A stretch of 64,000 bases of DNA, taken from the NCBI GenBank assembly GCA_036674765.1, contig JARVKI010000130.1, positions 1 through 64,000 of the forward strand. Direction: 5' to 3'. The stretch is from Seiridium cupressi. Taxonomy: Eukaryota > Ascomycota > Sordariomycetes > Amphisphaeriales > Sporocadaceae. The translations under genes and the position numbers were made by a program. Below the pieces are notes generated by a model. It ran no database searches, was not told the origin of the DNA, and saw only the letters and a list, made by a program, of their open reading frames with translations. Positions 59,376-64,000 of this stretch are shown piece after piece (position 1 is the stretch's first letter; each line of letters opens with the position of its first letter).

Positions 59376-62300
59376 TTGTAACAGATTTCTCCTTCGGTCA
59401 GATGGATCAGTAACGATTTAGGCATGCCTTGTTTAAGTGATAGATATCGTAAGCCTCGGCCCCAGCTGCGGCACAGTCATGGCTCATGTTCTACGTACCA
59501 GAGGGGGAAAGAAATAAAAAGACCTCAAGCGGCTGAGGATCTCCAAGTTGACGTGAACAGCTCTACCACATCGGAATTATTAAGCGTGATTTGCAAGATC
59601 AGATGGGACACAGTAAGCTGAACACCGCTTCATATATGAAAATGTTGGTCTGTTACGTTGTCAAATATCTTCATGTGTAAAGGCAAAGTAGGCAATAAGA
59701 ATGTTACTTCATAGGAAGTCCGGATGGACGCCACATGCACATTATGTAATCCAGATGCAGGGTCGTTATACAACCATCAGCTGTGTTTTAGATGATCAGA
59801 CGATAAAGTGGGAACCGCTTATTGATCGGAGCATTATTACCGCGCTTGTACTTGTACATACAGAGAAAACATTACGTGCATTAGATCTACGTACCTCGGG
59901 CCGGGGCAGATCCACCGAAACATACCCCAGTTACATTAACGGACCAAATAGGAGTCCGACGTGCCACAACGGGATAATTGGATATTACAGCTTCCGAACG
60001 CAACAGCTTTCCATAGAAGCTTAGTCAGTAAAGTGCCGTGTGTGGAACTCTACGAGAACAATTTTCTTCCCGACGAACGTTGGGATCCACTCGTTCTCAA
60101 ATCTAAAATGCGAGGAAGCCCCTGGGCAGCACAGTGGGGCCAGACAGCCCTATGTCCTTCTCGACACGGTCAGAACCACAGCCTCGTGGAAAAACATAAT
60201 CAGCGTTATTTGAATATGTTCGTATCGGAGAGCAAGCTTTGGAAATATCGAGCCAAAATCATTGGCCGGTATGGTAGCATTAGCTCTTAACAGGTAGCCA
60301 CAGATGCAGACCCTACATTACGCCTCGGACGTCGCTATCCGGCAGGGCTCTGCTTAAGAAACCCGACGCGATGTTTGCGGGGGAGATCAACAATTACATA
60401 CAGGTTCTAGAACGCGCCAACCGGAATACAGCACATAGCAATAATGACCCTGCTCGATTATCTTAACGGGGGTTTAGGTCTTTCAGGGCTTAGCATATGT
60501 ATTTAGCCGGGCCATCATAGCACTTATAAGCATCGGATAGTTACCTGATATGGGCATGAAATTATCGCTATATACTGTGCTTGCATTGACATGGTTTTAG
60601 TATTGATAAAGCTATCGCCTATCTATAGGTGTGAGACTACTAGTATTACAAATTCCTCTATAATGGGACACCACACAACCACAATCCTAGTATTATAAGG
60701 ATTAACACTAATGCTATCATTCATCTACAGTTATATTTGTAATAGATTAAAATTACGTGTTCATATAGCAGAGTTACTTCTAAAAGAAAGCTTTATCAAT
60801 TTTTTCTTTGTAATTGTAAATGTGTTAGGACTGTAATTATATCCGCGGATCCACGAGCGATACCTCAGTGTTTAATGGTTCGGAGTATATCCGTCAATGC
60901 AACTAGCGTTATCCTCAGTGAGGAACCACCAAGCACATCATCGTCGGGCATAGAAGAGCTATGCGCTTACCGTCTAGACCATTTGTTTCCGCAATCGGGA
61001 CACCGAAATGGCTGTTCCTTGGTGTATGATCGAACATGCCGAACAAAATGCTCATTTTTGGTAAAGGATCGTGCGCATACGCGGCACTGAAATGGTCGGG
61101 AGATGAGCCTATCACTTTCAATAGTAATATCGCTTAAATCTTAATAACCTATCACTTCCAGTCACCATACTTGTCATCGTACCGCGATAATCCAGCAGCA
61201 TCAAGGCCTCGGGGTTTCCAATGATGGGAGGCCCATACCAGTATTCCTCGAGTTGTCGCCTAGGAAATGAAACGAGGCGCGGAACAATCTTGTCCTTTCC
61301 TGATTTGATCGTCTTTTATAATCTCTAGGCGCGCCTGATCTTCCATCACGGACGCGATGCACCTGTGTTGAAAGAATTTTTCGCGTCCGTTGCATATAGT
61401 CCCTGCGAACCCGTCAGGTCAAGCGAAGGCTGTTAGGATCACCTCGGAAGAGAAGTTGACACCTGATCCGGCCTGTAAAGGCCAGCAAGCGCAAGGCCAG
61501 CGATGGTAAGATGTCATGATCTAGCCTGGAACGAGTCGTGGGACTGGGTGACGTTTCAGAATACATATACGCAAGTACCGTCTGTATTTGCAGGCGTCAA
61601 TACTAAGCGCTGGCAGGTCACAAACCGCGGCTCCGCAGCTAAGAATAGAGACCCTACAGCGGGCGATTAGTTTGGTCCGAGGTCAAGAAGAAAACTCCGA
61701 CACACCAGCTACCGTCTTAATTCTCCGTATTTGATGTTTGTCAATAAGTAAGTAGTCCTCTCCGTTTCCCTTCCTTAATTGGAAAGTTATTCCTTGGCGT
61801 CTCTTAGCAGTTGGATGAATAACCAGTCCTCCCGCCCGTGGAGGACCCCCGAACTCCATCCATTCTTATCATAGTTAAAACCCTTCAACGCACTATATTA
61901 AATTTAATATCCGGCGCGTCAAAAGTCGTGGCTTATGGTTCAGCGGTATGGGATTTACTGTCGCAGTTTTTAACGAACTTGATATGGCCCCACTATTGCG
62001 CAAGTACTTTGGGTATTTGCAAGTTGTGCTGGACGTGGCGTTGCTTTTCGGTGAAGTTGCCGCTGCAGCCTTGCCCTCTCCATTTTGCTTCATTAGTATT
62101 TGACTGCTATTTATGGGACCTGCGCGTTGACATCATACCACGCAGCTCAATGCATGCTCTATCATTCAATCACACCACTGAGGCAGGACGGGTCAGAACG
62201 GCTGAAGGTGCTGGCGAATCATAAAGCCTATTACCTCCCGAAGTTCACTGTTGTGCTTCACACCATGGCAAGCTAATGCCAGCCCACAATGCCTTGATGG

Positions 62301-62457
62301 TCCAGCTAATACCGTACTTCTGTATGCATGTGCTGAGCGCTCAGCCTCCTGGGGGGAGACCCCTCAATAAAAGTTGTCGCGCTTCCCGATCCCGGTCATT
62401 GTTTCTGCCGGCAGCGACTGAATAACAATTCATCATTTCTCGGAACCGCGAGCCAAA
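59376..62457. other. 3-kb gene-poor, partly AT-rich region
   Basis: No supported gene on either strand. About 60480-60860 is strongly AT-rich with scattered TA words and no open frame, as in a repeat damaged by RIP-type mutation, but I cannot identify a parent element. A fragment near 60960-61090 is vaguely C2H2-like and was not accepted. The end holds the promoter of the next gene. Confidence 0.5.
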
Positions 62458-64000
62458 ATGCCGCATTTTGAAAGAGTTGCTCAAGAGAACCCGGATTTTT
62501 CCTCTCGGTCCCTGGGTCACAGCTCAAACGATGAGCAAGGCAGTTTCAATACCAAATTAGGCGAAGCCACACATCCACAGGGTCCCTGGGGTATCAATTG
62601 GAGGTCTCCAAGAAAAATGATAGCTCTCTTTCTGGGCGGGACTGTTTGTGCTTTGGGACACCACCTATACTATGCCAATCTCGATGACACTGTAGTGGTC
62701 AACATAACGTCCCGATGGAACTTAGAGGCCGTTCGAGACTCGCAGGAATGGAAGATCCGATTCGGGACGGGCTTTGCCTTCTTCACAAAAACCATGTTTG
62801 CCGCGGCGGTTGCTATTGCTTACCAGCAGCGGCTTTGGGTTACAACCAGGAAACAGACAGTTACTATCAACGGTTTGGATGCTATGTTTTCGGCCGCTAA
62901 TAATATATTCAGCTTTGCCATTCTGGAGTTCCTGAGACGGGCGAAACTTGGGGCTGCACTGGCCTTGCTCGTATGGTGAGTTCTGGTGGCTTGTCTATTG
63001 CTCCAGTCCTGAACTATATCATCTAGACTGTTGCTTACCAGTAGTATCTGTCGTGCAGGTCGATTCCATTATCAGCACTAGTTACTCCGGCCACACTCAC
63101 GGTAATCCCGGCTACGAAGTCAAACTCGAGTATTGTGCACGTCCCATCGGTCAATTTCTCCCAGATCAGCCCGCTATTCGACTATCAATCGAGTGTAGTT
63201 GGTGCTGATGTAACTTCAACGAATGATGGCATCACACCGTACATGTCCCGGCTCGTGTCTTCCACCGCTACCACTTTTCAGGTACTGGCCATGAATCAAG
63301 TAATCGCCAATTCAACCTACAGTGTGAAATTCAATGGCCCCTCATTCAGTTGTCACAATCCGTCCGATGCAGTCGACGAGGCTATATTCATGGCTCTCAA
63401 TGCCACTACCTATGTTGCTTCAGGTCGATAAATGAGCAATAGATTTGATACGAAAATGGCTTGGCTTGCATTCCCTCCTACAAGTCAATTGATGTCTGCC
63501 ATAAGCAGGTCCAACGACACAAACCCTCTCTCGGATGACTGGTTGATGTTTCTGAGATTTGCTGCAACGTGCCTCACTGAAGCTGCTATGTGGAGCTCTG
63601 CGTTCGACTCCATACCTTTATGTGAAGGGATAATCATTCCTCCTGGTGGATCGAACAGTCTAGCAAACGTTTCTTCTATCTATGACGATGCGGATTATTA
63701 TAACTACCGTCGGACCTGGGTTTGGGCACAGAACGCAACGTATGACTGCATCCTGACTGACACCGAGTACGACGTTGGTTTTTCTTATTCATTGTCCGAA
63801 AACACCCAACGAGTTGACCCGCAGTACGATTTCAGATGGACTGGAAACGACTTGTATGGAAGTTATTTCCCCATAGCAGATGCCGTCGCCAACCTATTGG
63901 GAGGCTCAGTTCGTGGCCTGTTTACTGGGATCACATCTTATAAAACACGGGTGTCCGAGACGGCCATTTTTGGCGCTCTCAAGGCCGATACCAGCTCTCA
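62458..64000 (+). CDS. Conserved fungal multi-pass membrane protein, partial at window end
   Basis: Exon 1 (62458-62975) has a polar N-terminus, a helix (MIALFLGGTVCALGHHLYYA), then RFGTGFAFFTKTMFAAAVAIAYQQRLWVTTRKQ and a further helix ending AALALLVW. An 83-nt intron (62976-63058) joins to SIPLSALVTPATLTVIPAT, then an extracellular-type region rich in N-glycosylation sequons (NSS, NFS, NST, NAT). This order is common in a large group of uncharacterised fungal plasma-membrane proteins. TAA at 63429-63431 interrupts the frame, but the same frame then stays open from 63432 to the window end (WVWAQNATYDCILTDTEYDV, VSETAIFGALKAD), which fits the same family. An intron hiding the stop could not be placed in phase with good sites; a nonsense mutation is possible. 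Function unknown. Confidence 0.65.

Noticed and set aside
60875..61090. C2H2 zinc-finger-like fragment
   Set aside because: One loosely spaced Cys/His pattern near the end of a short frame, without a second finger, correct linker or start. Too weak to call.

Overview
This is nuclear DNA from a filamentous ascomycete. Almost every gene is split by short introns (about 50-90 nt, GT...AG, with CTRAC-like branch sites), and the gene families are typical of Pezizomycotina: GH35 beta-galactosidase, PDR-type ABC transporter, Zn2Cys6 regulator, NACHT/WD STAND proteins and SLATT_fungal. An Aspergillus/Penicillium-type (Eurotiales) host is an inference from family content only. The window opens with 72 consecutive C, probably a contig-edge artefact, and ends inside a gene.

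Layout. 1-7 kb: a Pro/Ser-rich protein with a C-terminal membrane anchor (+), then a secreted GH35 beta-galactosidase (-). 8.6-25 kb: an immunity-like block. Two NACHT-plus-propeller STAND paralogues lie head to head (8653-12001 on -, 20508-24955 on +) and bracket a CorA-like two-helix membrane protein (13641-15749) and a non-RD kinase with a C-terminal vWA-like domain (16409-19143). The left STAND copy lacks the N-terminal domain, has a proline in Walker B and carries an in-frame TAG; the right copy is intact (about 1366 aa). 27.5-31 kb: a PQ-loop membrane protein and an unrecognised protein with two homologous halves. 31.6-37.3 kb: a 16-exon gene for a secreted protein of about 1559 aa with SGNH esterase, FG-GAP/VCBS repeats, M35-like metallopeptidase and a second SGNH esterase, with dibasic sites at the domain borders and exons of 8 and 16 nt. 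38-45 kb: an unknown gene, a SLATT_fungal gene broken by one nonsense codon, a small secreted Cys-rich protein and a DUF3716-like protein. 45-52 kb: a 3-hydroxyacyl-CoA dehydrogenase fused to a YWTD propeller, a cytochrome b5/b5-reductase fusion, and a truncated P450 abutting a transcription-factor tail. 53-59.4 kb: a full-size PDR transporter and a Zn2Cys6 protein. 59.4-62.4 kb is gene-poor, partly AT-rich. From 62458 a conserved fungal membrane protein runs off the end.

How it may work together. The strongest systems-level signal is the STAND/CorA-like/kinase block, with a possible effector (SLATT) 15 kb away, resembling a fungal NLR-type self/non-self or defence locus undergoing birth and decay. 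The second is the secreted multi-enzyme gene, which looks like a polyprotein that Kex2-type processing could split into separate hydrolases. The 45-59 kb segment resembles an eroded metabolic cluster (redox enzymes, broken P450, broken regulator, transporter, regulator). Exon borders come from reading frames, splice sites and paralogue comparison within the window; no database search was run.
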